From contig NZ_CANMBJ010000004.1 in NCBI RefSeq assembly GCF_947496075.1, forward strand, positions 806,001 to 870,000: a DNA stretch of 64,000 nt. The letters are read 5' to 3'. Source of the stretch: an uncultured Tateyamaria sp. Its GTDB lineage: Bacteria; Pseudomonadota; Alphaproteobacteria; Rhodobacterales; Rhodobacteraceae. Shown in pieces: positions 18,714-28,316 of the stretch. The position numbers and the translations under genes were made by a program. Position 1 is the stretch's first letter. Every line of letters begins with the position of its first letter. Under the pieces are notes generated by a model. It was not told the origin of the DNA, searched no databases, and saw nothing but the letters and a program-made list of their open reading frames with translations.

Positions 18714-19523
18714 TCAGGCTCCTACTGCTGCGTTATTGGCGACCAGCTCTTTGGCCAGGTCACGGTAGGCGACCGCGCCTTTCGAAGTACTGTCGTAAGA
18801 CAATACCGGCATCGCAAAGGACGGCGCCTCACTCACACGTACATTTCGGGGAATACGCGTCTTGAAAACGATATCGCCCAAATTGTCCCGTGCATCCTGT
18901 TCCACCTGCTGCGACAGGTTGTTCCTCGCATCGTGCATCGTCAGCACGACACCTTCAATCCGCAGACTGGGATTGCCCGTTTGTCGTACCTCTCGAACCG
19001 TCAGCATCAGTTGCGACAGCCCCTCCAACGCAAAAAACTCGCTCTGGAGCGGAACAAGAACAGAGTTCGACGCAATCATCGCGTTCACAGTCAAAAGGTT
19101 CAGAGATGGAGGACAGTCAATCAGGATGAAGTCAAACCCGTAAGCATCCATATCCGTTTGCCGAAGCGCATCATGCAAAAGAAAACTGCGCTTTTCATTC
19201 GAAATCAGCTCAATATCCGCAGAGCTCAGATCGACCGTTGCTGGCACAATGGCAAGATCGTCAATATCTGTAGCGAGAATGACGTCCTTCAGTGGGATGT
19301 CATCCAACAGCAGATCATATGTTGTATGCTCACGGTCCTCCATCTCAATCCCGAGACCGGTGGACGCGTTGCCTTGTGGATCCAGATCAACAACCAGCAC
19401 ACGATTGCCAATCTCCACAAGTGCCGCTGCCAAATTGATGGTCGTGGTTGTCTTGCCCACGCCTCCTTTTTGATTTGCAACAGAGATAATCTTGGGCCCG
19501 GGTGGGCGCGTCGGGTCAGACAC
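18714..19523 (-). CDS. parA: Chromosome partitioning ATPase ParA
   Basis: A 269-residue Walker-type ATPase with the deviant Walker A KGGVGKTTT (residues 19-27) and DLDPQGNAS, that moves ParB-parS complexes. The GTG at 19523 was chosen: AAGGAT lies 8 bases before it and the protein then begins a few residues before the first strand, as in relatives. Upstream in-frame codons up to 19667 would place an untypical 48-residue basic extension inside rsmG. The GTG overlaps the rsmG stop by 8 bases (GTGTCTGA), so parA is translationally coupled to rsmG. parB follows after 1 base. Confidence 0.96.
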   Translation of the reverse strand: MSDPTRPPGPKIISVANQKGGVGKTTTTINLAAALVEIGNRVLVVDLDPQGNASTGLGIEMEDREHTTYDLLLDDIPLKDVILATDIDDLAIVPATVDLSSADIELISNEKRSFLLHDALRQTDMDAYGFDFILIDCPPSLNLLTVNAMIASNSVLVPLQSEFFALEGLSQLMLTVREVRQTGNPSLRIEGVVLTMHDARNNLSQQVEQDARDNLGDIVFKTRIPRNVRVSEAPSFAMPVLSYDSTSKGAVAYRDLAKELVANNAAVGA

Positions 19524-20127
19524 GCGTAATATCCTTGATTTTGAGGACGACTGCTTCTGCGTTTGTTTTACTTGGCATCGCTTCGTATGAAAACCGCCAG
19601 TTTTGCTTTGCGGCTTCGACTTCTTCCTTCCACTGAGCGCCCTTCTGAAAAAGGCATAGTCCTCCAACTGCTAAGTGTGGTGATGCAAGAGAAAGCAGCG
19701 TGTCCAGGGGCGCCAACGCGCGCGCCGAAATGGTCGGTGCCTGCAAGCCTTCAACCTCTTCGATGCGGCGTGCCACGATTTTCATGGGCAGGTCCAACTC
19801 GCGCGCGCATGTCCGCAAGAATGTGGCCTTGCGCTGATCGCTTTCAACCAACAAGACCGAAGTATCCAGCCCATTCGATTGCGCAAGAATTGCAATAATT
19901 ACGCCCGGCAGACCGCCACCACTTCCCAAGTCAACCCAAACTCCAGACCGCGGTGTGAAGACTTGTGCGCCATCCCAAATATGTCGCGCTTCAATATCAG
20001 AAATCGTCGATTTCGAAACGAGGTTGATCCTAGGGGTCCATTTGCGGATCAGATCTGCATATGTCTGAAACTTGTCGAGTGTTTCACGTGAAACACTCTC
20101 ACCCCACCAATCCGGCGTCTGCATCAT
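19516..20127 (-). CDS. rsmG: 16S rRNA (guanine-N7) methyltransferase RsmG
   Basis: The 203-residue S-adenosylmethionine-dependent enzyme methylates G527 of 16S rRNA. The SAM-binding motif [13 protein letters not shown] lies near residues 65-77. Residues 12-16 (VSRET) are encoded by a perfect parS site at 20080-20095, so this stretch is constrained as DNA. The start overlaps the mnmG stop (ATGA) and the end overlaps the parA GTG start, giving a fused mnmG-rsmG-parA-parB translation string. Confidence 0.95.
   Translation of the reverse strand: MMQTPDWWGESVSRETLDKFQTYADLIRKWTPRINLVSKSTISDIEARHIWDGAQVFTPRSGVWVDLGSGGGLPGVIIAILAQSNGLDTSVLLVESDQRKATFLRTCARELDLPMKIVARRIEEVEGLQAPTISARALAPLDTLLSLASPHLAVGGLCLFQKGAQWKEEVEAAKQNWRFSYEAMPSKTNAEAVVLKIKDITRV
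20080..20095. other. parS centromere site 1 (inside rsmG)
   Basis: The 16-base palindrome TGTTTCACGTGAAACA matches the universal ParB binding site exactly. It lies in codons 11-16 of rsmG (S-V-S-R-E-T), so the site is read as protein. It is about 1.4 kb from the parB start and about 5 kb from the proposed oriC. Confidence 0.93.
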
Positions 20128-21992
20128 GCTGACATCTTTTCCAGAAACCTGATCCGCCCAAGAACAAGTGCAAGCGCTGCAGGTGTCATGCCATCAATGC
20201 GCGCTGCTTGGGCCAAATCAGCCGGTTGAACGCGCTCGAGCTTACTTTGGAGTTCTGCCGACAGGCCAGAGATAGCCGTGTAATCAAAGCCAACCGGGAT
20301 TTTCAGAAGTTCATCTTTCCTCAGTCTTTCAACATCCTTCTGCTGGCGCGCAATATAGTTTGCGTAAAGCGCATCGCGCGCAACCTGCTCTTGGATGGGC
20401 TGCGGAAACTCCAAGATGTCGGGTACAAGCCCTGCCAGTTGCTCAAAAGTCACGTTTGGAAAGGCTAACACCTGAAATGGCGTTCTTTTGGTTCCGTCCT
20501 GATTGATCCGAATACCCTGAGCCGCAATTTGCTTTGGTGTGAACTCAGTTTCGCTGAGGAGGTCCCTCATCGACGTAAGCTGTTCGTTCTTGCGCGCATA
20601 AGATGACATGCGCCTATCCGACACACACCCCAAATCGCGGCCAAATTCAGTCAGTCGCTGATCGGCATTGTCAGCGCGCAGCGAAAGCCGAAACTCGGCG
20701 CGGGATGTAAACATACGATACGGCTCAGCAACACCGCGCGTGGTGAGATCGTCGATCATCACACCGATATAGCTTTGATCGCGGCGGAAGTGCACTGGCT
20801 CGACACCCTTGACGCGACGCACAGCATTTAGACCAGCCACAAGACCTTGTGCTGCTGCCTCCTCATAACCTGTCGTACCATTGATTTGCCCTGCCAAGAA
20901 CAAGCCAGGCACATCTCGGACAGAAAGGTCAGCGTTCAGCGCTCTGGGATCCACATAGTCATATTCAATCGCATACCCTGGCTGCAAAATCTTTGCCTGC
21001 TCCAAGCCTGTCATCGATTGCACGTAGTCGACTTGTATCTCAGCCGGGAGAGATGTTGAAATTCCGTTGGGATAGATTGTGTGGTCATTCAGCCCTTCGG
21101 GCTCCAAGAACACTTGATGGGACTCTTTGTCGGCAAACCGCACAATCTTGTCTTCGATAGACGGACAGTATCTTGGTCCAACCCCCTCGATATGACCGCC
21201 ATACATGGCAGATCGATCAAGATTCTCCCGGATGATGTCGTGTGTTCTGCTGTTTGTATGCGTTATCCCGCAAGAGATTTGTCGGAGGGGCGCGGTTGAG
21301 GACAAAAAGGAAAAGAGCGATGGATCATCATCGGCCTCTTGCCGATCCAACCCATCCCAATTGATCGTGCGTGAATCCAGCCTTGGTGGCGTGCCCGTTT
21401 TCAGCCGCCCCGTGGGAAGTCCAAACCCGTCAATTCGATCAGCAAGGGGGACTGAGGCATCATCCCCCATACGCCCACCGGAGTACGACTTATCACCAAT
21501 ATGAATCGTGCCACGCAAGAATGTGCCCGTGGTCAGAATAACAGCTTCAGCTGAAATCTCTGACCCATCTGCCAGACACACACCTGAAACAACGTCGCCT
21601 TTCATGAACAAATCAACCACTTCGCCCTCAACAATTGTGAGGTTTTGTGTGGTTTGCATCATCTTAAGCATGGTTTCCTGATACACAGCACGATCCGACT
21701 GTGTGCGAGGGCCCTGAACTGCGGGCCCTTTGCGCCTATTTAAAAGACGAAACTGAATTCCGGAAACATCAGCAACACGGCCCATGATCCCATCCATTGC
21801 ATCGATTTCACGAACAAGGTGCCCCTTCCCCAGCCCACCAATGGCTGGATTACAAGACATCACGCCGATTCCCGATACTTTCATGGTGACCAAGGCAGTC
21901 GAGGCGCCCATTCGTGCCGAAACATGGGCGGCTTCCGTTCCCGCATGCCCACCGCCAATGACAACCACATCAAAATGTTTCACGTGAAACAC
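20124..21992 (-). CDS. mnmG: tRNA uridine 5-carboxymethylaminomethyl modification enzyme MnmG
   Basis: A 622-residue FAD protein. The N-terminal dinucleotide fold [13 protein letters not shown] binds FAD, and the conserved segments [14 protein letters not shown] and [21 protein letters not shown] are present. With MnmE it modifies U34 of several tRNAs. Two starts compete: GTG at 21992, read [10 protein letters not shown], and GTG at 21983, which has GGAG at better spacing before it. A perfect parS site covers the first codons either way. It is 4 bases after mnmE and overlaps rsmG. Confidence 0.95.
   Translation of the reverse strand: MFHVKHFDVVVIGGGHAGTEAAHVSARMGASTALVTMKVSGIGVMSCNPAIGGLGKGHLVREIDAMDGIMGRVADVSGIQFRLLNRRKGPAVQGPRTQSDRAVYQETMLKMMQTTQNLTIVEGEVVDLFMKGDVVSGVCLADGSEISAEAVILTTGTFLRGTIHIGDKSYSGGRMGDDASVPLADRIDGFGLPTGRLKTGTPPRLDSRTINWDGLDRQEADDDPSLFSFLSSTAPLRQISCGITHTNSRTHDIIRENLDRSAMYGGHIEGVGPRYCPSIEDKIVRFADKESHQVFLEPEGLNDHTIYPNGISTSLPAEIQVDYVQSMTGLEQAKILQPGYAIEYDYVDPRALNADLSVRDVPGLFLAGQINGTTGYEEAAAQGLVAGLNAVRRVKGVEPVHFRRDQSYIGVMIDDLTTRGVAEPYRMFTSRAEFRLSLRADNADQRLTEFGRDLGCVSDRRMSSYARKNEQLTSMRDLLSETEFTPKQIAAQGIRINQDGTKRTPFQVLAFPNVTFEQLAGLVPDILEFPQPIQEQVARDALYANYIARQQKDVERLRKDELLKIPVGFDYTAISGLSAELQSKLERVQPADLAQAARIDGMTPAALALVLGRIRFLEKMSA
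21976..21991. other. parS centromere site 2 (at the mnmG start)
   Basis: A second exact TGTTTCACGTGAAACA covers the last two bases of the mnmG start codon and codons 2-6 (F-H-V-K-H). It also sits between the GGAG ribosome site and the alternative GTG start, so ParB binding could touch both segregation and mnmG expression. It is about 3.3 kb from the parB start and 3.2 kb from the proposed oriC. Confidence 0.93.
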
Positions 21993-21996
21993 TCCA

Positions 21997-23280
21997 TCAT
22001 TTACCTAAGCAAAAGCTCGAGAATATCTCATCCAGCAGATTCTCAACATCAACCCGACCAACCACAGCTTCCAAGGACCGAATCGCAACCCGCATTTCCT
22101 CTGCCGCAATATCATAGTGTTCTGGCCCGACACCAACCAACGCTGATGCAGAAGACAGCGTCGACAAGGCTTTTGTCATCGCGGCGCGGTGCCGTTCATG
22201 AGTGAGCAGTCCAGCATTCCGCGCTCGTTCGGATAGCGTGGCAGTGACACTTGATACAAGCTCATCCACACCATGCCCAGTGAGCCCAGAGATCGCTGGC
22301 ACATCGTCGTTTCTTTGATCCGCCTTTGGAGCCAGTACAATATCCCCTTTTGAAACAGGAACGCTCAGATGCTCCCCTGGCTCAGCAAGGAAGATCCGCA
22401 ACTGCGCGGCACTGGCACGCGAAATTGCCCTTGCTATCCCTTCCGCCTCAATCTCATCGCCAGAATCCCGTAATCCGGCTGTGTCAAGCAAGGTCACCGG
22501 CAGTCCACCAAGGTCCATACGGACCTCGATTATATCTCTTGTTGTGCCAGCGACCTCAGACGTTATCGCAGCATCGCGACGCGCCAGCGCATTCAACAAA
22601 GTCGACTTTCCAGCATTCGGCGCGCCAACAATGGCCACTTCAAAGCCTGTTCGAATTCGTTCTGCAGCGCTAAAGCCATTCAGCTGATTGGAGATGTCTT
22701 TTTCAACAGCCGACAAAAGGCTTTGAACCTCGGGCGTAACATCAACCGGCACCTCCTCGTCAGCGAAGTCAATTGTTACTTCGATCAGCGCTGCGGCTCG
22801 GATCAACTGGCTACGCCACGTTTCAATGCGCTGCCCCAGCTCACCTGACACTGTGCGTAACGCTTGCTGCCTTTGTGCCTCGGTTTCAGCTTCAATCAGA
22901 TCTCCAAGACCCTCAACTTGCGCAAGGTCCATCTTATTGTTTTCAAGCGCACGACGCGTGAATTCACCCGGCTCCGCCATCCGCGCATTGCACTTCCCAA
23001 GTTCACGAAGCACGGCAGAGATAATGGCGATGCTTCCATGCAAATGAAACTCAACCACATCCTCGCCTGTAAAACTGGCCGGCGTGTCGAAAACAAGGAT
23101 CAGTGCTTGATCAAGCGTTTCACCAACGTCATCGCGTAGGATACGCACCACAGCTTGCCGGGCCCCGGGCAGCGACCCGCACAGCTGCTCAGCACAAGAC
23201 TTGGCTTCCGGTCCCGAAATACGAATGACCGCAACACCTGCACGACCCTGCGCCGTAGCAAGGGCAAAGATTGTATCCAT
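21997..23280 (-). CDS. mnmE: tRNA modification GTPase MnmE
   Basis: The 427-residue protein has the N-terminal folate-binding domain (residues about 1-115), a helical domain and an inserted G domain. In the G domain the Walker A is [11 protein letters not shown] and the switch region TRDIIEV is followed by DTAGLRDS. The C-terminal cysteine motif FCLGK is intact. It works with MnmG on U34 of tRNA. It is followed by mnmG after 4 bases and lies 22 bases after rho, all transcribed away from the proposed origin. Confidence 0.96.
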   Translation of the reverse strand: MDTIFALATAQGRAGVAVIRISGPEAKSCAEQLCGSLPGARQAVVRILRDDVGETLDQALILVFDTPASFTGEDVVEFHLHGSIAIISAVLRELGKCNARMAEPGEFTRRALENNKMDLAQVEGLGDLIEAETEAQRQQALRTVSGELGQRIETWRSQLIRAAALIEVTIDFADEEVPVDVTPEVQSLLSAVEKDISNQLNGFSAAERIRTGFEVAIVGAPNAGKSTLLNALARRDAAITSEVAGTTRDIIEVRMDLGGLPVTLLDTAGLRDSGDEIEAEGIARAISRASAAQLRIFLAEPGEHLSVPVSKGDIVLAPKADQRNDDVPAISGLTGHGVDELVSSVTATLSERARNAGLLTHERHRAAMTKALSTLSSASALVGVGPEHYDIAAEEMRVAIRSLEAVVGRVDVENLLDEIFSSFCLGK

Positions 23281-23302
23281 CCCCCTACCTCCGGCCGACA
23301 GA

Positions 23303-24574
23303 TCAGGTGTTCATGGAATCGAAGAATTCACTGTTTGTCTTAGTCTGCTTGAGTTTCGAGATCAGGAACTCGATCGCATCCGTTGTCCCCATCGGGTTTA
23401 GGATACGACGCAAAACAAAGGTTTTTGTCAGGTCGTTCTTGTCGACCAACAAATCCTCTTTCCGTGTGCCAGACTTGAGGATGTCGATGGCTGGGAACAC
23501 GCGCTTGTCTGCAATCTTGCGATCCAGGACGATTTCCGAGTTACCCGTGCCTTTGAATTCTTCAAAGATCACTTCGTCCATCCGGCTACCCGTATCGATC
23601 AGAGCCGTCGCGACAATGGTCAGCGATCCACCTTCCTCGATATTCCGCGCCGCGCCGAAGAACCGCTTGGGGCGTTGCAGGGCATTTGCATCCACACCAC
23701 CGGTCAGAACTTTACCAGACGACGGCACCACAGTGTTGAAAGCCCTACCAAGTCTTGTTATCGAATCCAGCAAGATCACAACATCTCGTTTGTGTTCAAC
23801 CAACCGCTTAGCTTTTTCGATAACCATCTCAGACACGGCGACGTGGCGCGTGGCAGGTTCATCAAAGGTCGAACTGACGACTTCGCCCTTGACCGAACGC
23901 TGCATGTCCGTGACCTCTTCAGGCCGTTCATCGATCAGCAAAACGATCAGGTAGCACTCCGGGTGGTTCTTTTCGATGCTTGACGCGATGTTCTGAAGCA
24001 AAACCGTCTTACCCGTCCGTGGTGGTGCCACGATCAAGGAACGCTGCCCTTTCCCGATAGGTGAAACCAGGTCGATAATCCGCGCCGACCGATCTTTGGT
24101 CGCGGGATCGTCTGTTTCCATCGTCAAACGCTCATCCGGATACAGCGGCGTCAGATTGTCAAACGCGATCTTGTGCCTGGCCTTTTCCGGCTCTTCGAAG
24201 TTGATCTTCGTCGCATTGGTTAGGGCAAAGTAGCGTTCATTGTCGTCAGGGGCCTTGATCACCCCTTCGATCGTGTCGCCAGTCCGCAGCGAGTACTGGC
24301 GGATCATATCGGGCGAGACATAAATGTCATCAGGACCCGGAAGATAGTTTGCTTCGGGCGAGCGCAGGAAGCCAAAGCCGTCTTGTAGAACCTCCAGCAC
24401 ACCGTCGCCGGAAATCTCCCATCCCTCGTCCGCGCGTTCGCGCAGGATTTGGAACATCATCTCGCCCTTCCGCATGGTCGAGGCGTTTTCGATTTCCAGC
24501 TCCTCTGCCGTGGCGAGGAGGTCTTTAGGGCTTTGCGCCTTGAGTTCAGCAAGGGCGAGGCGTTCTGCGGTCAT
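23303..24574 (-). CDS. rho: Transcription termination factor Rho
   Basis: A 423-residue hexameric RNA helicase. It has the N-terminal RNA-binding OSB fold ([23 protein letters not shown], residues about 62-84) and Walker [12 protein letters not shown] near 183-193. It also has Walker [14 protein letters not shown] and the Q/R loops. The length is that of the ordinary alphaproteobacterial protein without inserts. It stops transcripts that are not translated. It heads the leftward block rho-mnmE-mnmG-rsmG-parA-parB, with a 123-base gap to hemJ. Confidence 0.97.
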   Translation of the reverse strand: MTAERLALAELKAQSPKDLLATAEELEIENASTMRKGEMMFQILRERADEGWEISGDGVLEVLQDGFGFLRSPEANYLPGPDDIYVSPDMIRQYSLRTGDTIEGVIKAPDDNERYFALTNATKINFEEPEKARHKIAFDNLTPLYPDERLTMETDDPATKDRSARIIDLVSPIGKGQRSLIVAPPRTGKTVLLQNIASSIEKNHPECYLIVLLIDERPEEVTDMQRSVKGEVVSSTFDEPATRHVAVSEMVIEKAKRLVEHKRDVVILLDSITRLGRAFNTVVPSSGKVLTGGVDANALQRPKRFFGAARNIEEGGSLTIVATALIDTGSRMDEVIFEEFKGTGNSEIVLDRKIADKRVFPAIDILKSGTRKEDLLVDKNDLTKTFVLRRILNPMGTTDAIEFLISKLKQTKTNSEFFDSMNT

Positions 24575-24697
24575 GGGAATACTCTTGGCCCGCTTGGTTC
24601 AAGCGGTGCGCGTCCAGTCAATTATAAAAGCTGTGTGCGGTCCCCGAACGGGGTGCGATGTTGCAGATAGGGGCTGTCGCGTCTTAAGTCAACGGTT

Positions 24698-25144
24698 TCA
24701 GAATTTCACGACCACGGACAGAACGATCAGCACCATGAGAAGCGTGGGCACCTCGTTCATCATTCGATACTGCCGCCCCGTCTTAATTGGTCCACCTGCT
24801 GTGAACACCTTGCGTTGCGCGGACAACCAACCATGGAAGCCAGACATGGCGAGAATGCCAAACAGCTTGGTCCAAGGCCACACAGCACCCCAATCGATCA
24901 CACCAGGGATCAAAGCGAGAAGAAGACCAAACACCCATGTTGCGATCATGGCCGGGTTCATGATCACCTTGAGCAGCTTGTATTCCATAGTTTGGAACAG
25001 CGCATGCGTCTCACCCTCCAACCCGACACTTTCAGAGTGGTAGACATAGAGGCGGGGTAAATAGAACAACGCCGCCATCCATGCGATAACCGACATGATA
25101 TGGAACGCTTTGATCCATGGATAAAAGGTTATCAGAAAATCCAT
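24698..25144 (-). CDS. hemJ: Protoporphyrinogen IX oxidase HemJ
   Basis: The 148-residue integral membrane protein has four predicted membrane helices. The conserved histidine is near the N terminus (KAFHIMSVIAWMAALFYLPRL), the conserved tyrosine/lysine region is MEYKLLKVIMNPAM, and the C-terminal part is WLSAQRKVF. It oxidises protoporphyrinogen IX in the penultimate step of haem synthesis. The ATG at 25144 was chosen because the protein then starts MDFLITFYPWIKAFH as in relatives; the in-frame start at 25309 would run through the AT-rich origin region. It is the first gene left of the proposed oriC. Confidence 0.92.
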   Translation of the reverse strand: MDFLITFYPWIKAFHIMSVIAWMAALFYLPRLYVYHSESVGLEGETHALFQTMEYKLLKVIMNPAMIATWVFGLLLALIPGVIDWGAVWPWTKLFGILAMSGFHGWLSAQRKVFTAGGPIKTGRQYRMMNEVPTLLMVLIVLSVVVKF

Positions 25145-25556
25145 GATAGTCCGGCCCTCTGTGTTCCGACCCACCCTTATAAATAAATAAGAGAAAGAAA
25201 AAGGATGATGATTTTGTAGGGTGCCGGATTTCTGTGGATTACTAATTTTCCCAAAGGTTTGTGCACAACTTGATATGTTTGTCCTCAAAGATGCACAAGG
25301 ATTGAACATCTCAGAAAATAAAATTAAAACAACAGCTTAAGCTACAAATACGCAAATCAAAGGGATGGAAAAACCTGTGGGTAACACCAGACAACACCTG
25401 TTGCCCTCAACATGTCATTTGTTCTTTCGCACTTGGGAAGGCTCGTGGTGAATCTGGCTCAAGACGTCAGGTACCTCATGTGATCCCGATATCTGGCTTG
25501 CTTTCACATGTTTGATCCCGCAGTTCACAAGGTGTGACACACAAGGATATCCACAT
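25145..25556. other. Candidate chromosomal replication origin (oriC)
   Basis: This 410-base stretch has no gene and is clearly more AT-rich than its surroundings, with runs at about 25177-25202 and 25315-25350. It holds near-consensus DnaA boxes (TTATCCACA, one mismatch each): TAATCCACA on minus at 25233-25241, TTACCCACA on minus at 25376-25384, ATATCCACA on plus at 25547-25555, and the palindrome TTGTGCACAA at 25259-25268. Genes on the left (hemJ to parB) point left and those on the right (maf to dnaQ) point right, as expected at an origin. parAB/parS are within 7 kb. In Rhodobacterales the origin is often placed in this neighbourhood. Confidence 0.72.
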
Positions 25557-26154
25557 GATCACCCCCATCGTTCTTGCTTCGGGCTCCAGCATTCGGGCCC
25601 AATTGCTGCAAAACGCGGGGGTTGAATTCGAAGTCATGGTGCCTCGAATAGATGAAGAAGCGGTTAAAGCTGCCTTGATCGCCGAGTATGCGTCACCGCG
25701 CGACATCGCCGATGCGTTGGCCGAAATGAAGGCGCGCAAGGCGGCTGACAAACGGCCGGACGCCATGGTCATTGGATGCGATCAGGTTCTTTCTTTCGAC
25801 AGCGGGCTTCTGTCGAAGCCGATTGACCGGATGGATGCCGCCGCGCAACTGCGTGCTATGCGGGGACAGCGCCACATGCTGTTGTCGGCAGCTGTCATCT
25901 ATCATGACGGCAAACCCATCTGGCGTCATGTGGGACAGGTCCGTTTGCGCATGCGAAATGTGTCCGATGCGTATCTTGATGGATACATCGACCGGAATTG
26001 GGATGACATTCGTCACTCAGTTGGCGCATATCAACTAGAGGCCGAGGGGGCGCGCCTGTTCCACAGCATCGAAGGGGACTATTTCAACGTCCTTGGGATG
26101 CCATTGTTGGAGCTTCTGGCGTTCCTGACGCTGCGCGGTGTGATCGACGGATAA
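25555..26154 (+). CDS. maf: Maf-like nucleotide pyrophosphatase
   Basis: A 199-residue Maf/ham1-fold protein. The N terminus ITPIVLASGSSIRAQLLQNAG carries the family's SxSxxR signature, and VIGCDQVLSF the catalytic aspartate. Members hydrolyse canonical or modified nucleoside triphosphates; this one is closer to the YhdE/YceF class, but the exact base is not decided by eye. The ATG at 25555 follows AAGGATATCCAC; a GTG at 25534 lacks such a site. The DnaA box at 25547-25555 touches this start. It leads the rightward operon maf-aroE-coaE-dnaQ. Confidence 0.9.
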   Translation: MITPIVLASGSSIRAQLLQNAGVEFEVMVPRIDEEAVKAALIAEYASPRDIADALAEMKARKAADKRPDAMVIGCDQVLSFDSGLLSKPIDRMDAAAQLRAMRGQRHMLLSAAVIYHDGKPIWRHVGQVRLRMRNVSDAYLDGYIDRNWDDIRHSVGAYQLEAEGARLFHSIEGDYFNVLGMPLLELLAFLTLRGVIDG

Positions 26155-26170
26155 TCAAAGGCATGCAAGG

Positions 26171-27001
26171 ATGAGCGATAAAATTCCTTTGGCGGGCGTC
26201 ATCGGATCCCCCATTTCACATTCAAAATCACCACAATTGCATCGCCACTGGCTCAAGACGCTTGGGTTGCGGGGTGACTATATCCCCATGGATGTTTCCG
26301 CGCAGGATCTGGAAACTGTCCTACGGACTTTGCCCAAAGCCGGTTTTGTCGGAGTGAACATCACCATTCCCCACAAAGAGGCGGCATTGGAGATTGCCGA
26401 TCTTGTCACCGATCGTGCGACGCTGATTGGCGCGGCGAACACCCTGATTTTTCGTAAGGACGGTCAAATCCATGCTGACAACACGGATGGGTATGGTTTC
26501 ATTGAAAACTTGAAAGCGGGCGCGCCTAACTGGCAACCACATGTTGGTCCCGCAACTGTATTGGGTGCAGGCGGCGCCGCGCGTGCTGTTATCGCATCTC
26601 TTCTGGATGCTGGGGCTCCTGAAATTCTTTTAACGAACCGCACCCGGGTTCGCGCAGAAAAGCTGGCTGACGACTTTGGAAAGAAGGTGTCGGTCGTAGA
26701 TTGGGTTCAGGCAGGGAACATTCTTGAGGACTCGGCGCTGGTGGCGAACACAACGTCACTCGGAATGATCGGCAAACCTGCAATGCGCATCCCCTTGGAT
26801 GGTCTGCGGCGCGACACCCTTGTCACTGATCTTGTTTACACGCCGCTGAAGACTGACTTGCTTGCGGCGGCAGAGGCTGCGGGCTGTGTGACTGTTGATG
26901 GGCTTGGTATGTTACTGCACCAGGCAGTGCCCGCCTTTGAGCGTTGGTTTGGTCATCGGCCCGCAGTGGACAGTGCCGCGCGCGCTGCGGCTTTGAGATG
27001 A
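26171..27001 (+). CDS. aroE: Shikimate dehydrogenase
   Basis: The 276-residue NADP enzyme reduces 3-dehydroshikimate to shikimate on the way to aromatic amino acids. The substrate-binding signature GVIGSPISHSKSPQLH is at residues 8-23. The catalytic lysine lies in NITIPHKEAAL, ADNTDGYGF follows, and the NADP motif is LGAGGAARAVI with TNRTRVRAEKLA. It starts 16 bases after maf, and its stop overlaps coaE (ATGA). Confidence 0.96.
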   Translation: MSDKIPLAGVIGSPISHSKSPQLHRHWLKTLGLRGDYIPMDVSAQDLETVLRTLPKAGFVGVNITIPHKEAALEIADLVTDRATLIGAANTLIFRKDGQIHADNTDGYGFIENLKAGAPNWQPHVGPATVLGAGGAARAVIASLLDAGAPEILLTNRTRVRAEKLADDFGKKVSVVDWVQAGNILEDSALVANTTSLGMIGKPAMRIPLDGLRRDTLVTDLVYTPLKTDLLAAAEAAGCVTVDGLGMLLHQAVPAFERWFGHRPAVDSAARAAALR

Positions 27002-27582
27002 CATTCAAACTTGGGCTGACCGGATCCATTGGAATGGGCAAATCCACAACAGCCCAGATGTTCACGGACGAAGGGTGTGCGGTATGGGATGCCGATGCTG
27101 CTGTTCATCGTCTGTATGGGCAAAACGGCGCAGCGGTTGCCCCAATCGGAAACATATTCCCTGGTGCTGTCGTGGATGGAGCCCTCTCTCGCGATGCGTT
27201 GCGCGCCATCATCTCGCAGGATGAAAATGCTCTAGCTCGTATAGAGGCAATTGTGCACCCGCTGGTTGCCGATGACCGGGCGCGGTTTGTTGCTACAACA
27301 AACGCCGAAATCGTCGTCTTTGACATCCCGCTTCTGTTTGAAACAGGTGGCGATGCAGGGATGGATGCTGTCGCCGTTGTTCACGTAGACGCTGAAACAC
27401 AAAAGGCGCGTGTCCTTGAACGTGGGACGATGAGCGAAGACCAGTTTTATGCAATCTTGGAAAAACAGATGCCAAGTGCTGAAAAATGTGATCGCGCCGA
27501 CTTTGTGATCGAAACCGACACGGTTGAACATGCCCGGGCTCAGGTTCATTCTGTGGTTCAACAGATCAAAAGGGGGTTGTGA
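26998..27582 (+). CDS. coaE: Dephospho-CoA kinase
   Basis: A 194-residue P-loop kinase for the last step of coenzyme A synthesis. Walker A is GLTGSIGMGKSTTAQMF at residues 6-22, and WDADAAVHRLY and HPLVADDR are family features. The ATG at 26998 lies inside the aroE stop (ATGA); an in-frame start at 26944 would overlap aroE by 58 bases without a ribosome site. dnaQ follows after 1 base. Confidence 0.95.
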   Translation: MTFKLGLTGSIGMGKSTTAQMFTDEGCAVWDADAAVHRLYGQNGAAVAPIGNIFPGAVVDGALSRDALRAIISQDENALARIEAIVHPLVADDRARFVATTNAEIVVFDIPLLFETGGDAGMDAVAVVHVDAETQKARVLERGTMSEDQFYAILEKQMPSAEKCDRADFVIETDTVEHARAQVHSVVQQIKRGL

Positions 27583-27583
27583 C

Positions 27584-28270
27584 ATGCGTGAAATCGTTCT
27601 CGACACTGAAACGACCGGGTTTGACCCCGAAGGCGGCGACCGGATTGTTGAAATCGGAGCCATTGAGCTGATCGGCCATGTCCCGACGGATAAAGTGTTT
27701 CACGAATACATCGACCCGGAGCGCTCGATGCCGCAGGAGGCGTTCGAAGTGCACGGGCTGGGCGACGACTTCCTTCGCGGTAAGCCAAAGTTTGCGGAGC
27801 TGGGCCAAAAATTCCTGGACTTTGTGGGTGATGCAAAGCTGGTGATCCATAACGCAGCCTTCGATATGAAGTTTCTGAATGCTGAACTGAAATGGATAGG
27901 GCTACCGCAACTTCCATTTGATCGCGCTATCGATACGCTCGATATAGCCCGCCGCCGCTTTCCCGGCTCACCTGCTTCACTGGACGCATTGTGCCGTCGA
28001 TTTGGAATCGACAACTCCGCCCGAACGCTGCACGGCGCTTTGCTCGACAGTGAAATCCTGGCCGAAGTTTATCTGGAACTGATTGGCGGACGTCAGCCCG
28101 ACTTCGGGTTGTCGACGTCATCCGGGTCTGGGTCCAATACGATCGAGGTCGAAAGCTGGACGCCGCCGCCCCGCCCACGTGCTTTGCCATCTCGGGTGAC
28201 TGGACAAGAGCGTGAGGCCCATGCGGCGTTTGTCGCCAAACTGGGCGATGACGCCCTTTGGCCGAAATAA
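27584..28270 (+). CDS. dnaQ: DNA polymerase III epsilon subunit (proofreading 3'-5' exonuclease)
   Basis: The 228-residue DnaQ-family exonuclease has all three Exo motifs: DTETTGFDP (residues 6-14), HNAAFDMKFL (near 88-97) and HGALLDSEILAEVY (near 147-160), supplying the metal-binding acids and catalytic histidine. It proofreads for the replicative polymerase. A serine/proline-rich linker leads to a short C-terminal segment that in relatives binds the alpha subunit. The ATG at 27584 is 1 base after coaE. A strong hairpin follows the stop. Confidence 0.94.
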   Translation: MREIVLDTETTGFDPEGGDRIVEIGAIELIGHVPTDKVFHEYIDPERSMPQEAFEVHGLGDDFLRGKPKFAELGQKFLDFVGDAKLVIHNAAFDMKFLNAELKWIGLPQLPFDRAIDTLDIARRRFPGSPASLDALCRRFGIDNSARTLHGALLDSEILAEVYLELIGGRQPDFGLSTSSGSGSNTIEVESWTPPPRPRALPSRVTGQEREAHAAFVAKLGDDALWPK

Positions 28271-28272
28271 GA

Positions 28273-28298
28273 AAGGCCCGGTGCGATGACCGGGCCTT
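28273..28298 (-). terminator. Terminator hairpin between dnaQ and secB, stronger for secB
   Basis: A perfect 10-base stem (AAGGCCCGGT / ACCGGGCCTT) with a 6-base loop. Read on the minus strand it is followed by TTTCTTATTT, so it best ends the leftward secB transcript. On the plus strand the run of T is weak but the stem also lies just after dnaQ. Confidence 0.8.
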
Positions 28299-28316
28299 CC
28301 TGCATATTCACATCTA

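Noticed and set aside
20080-21991. More than two exact parS sites in the window
   Set aside because: By eye only these two full matches were found; a pattern search is needed to be sure.
25324-25340. TTAA-N9-TTAA in the origin gap, like a CtrA site
   Set aside because: The CtrA spacing is 7 bases, not 9, so it is not supported.
27696-27711. A parS-like half site (TGTTTCACG) in dnaQ
   Set aside because: Only the left half matches; the right half differs at several bases, so it is coding chance.
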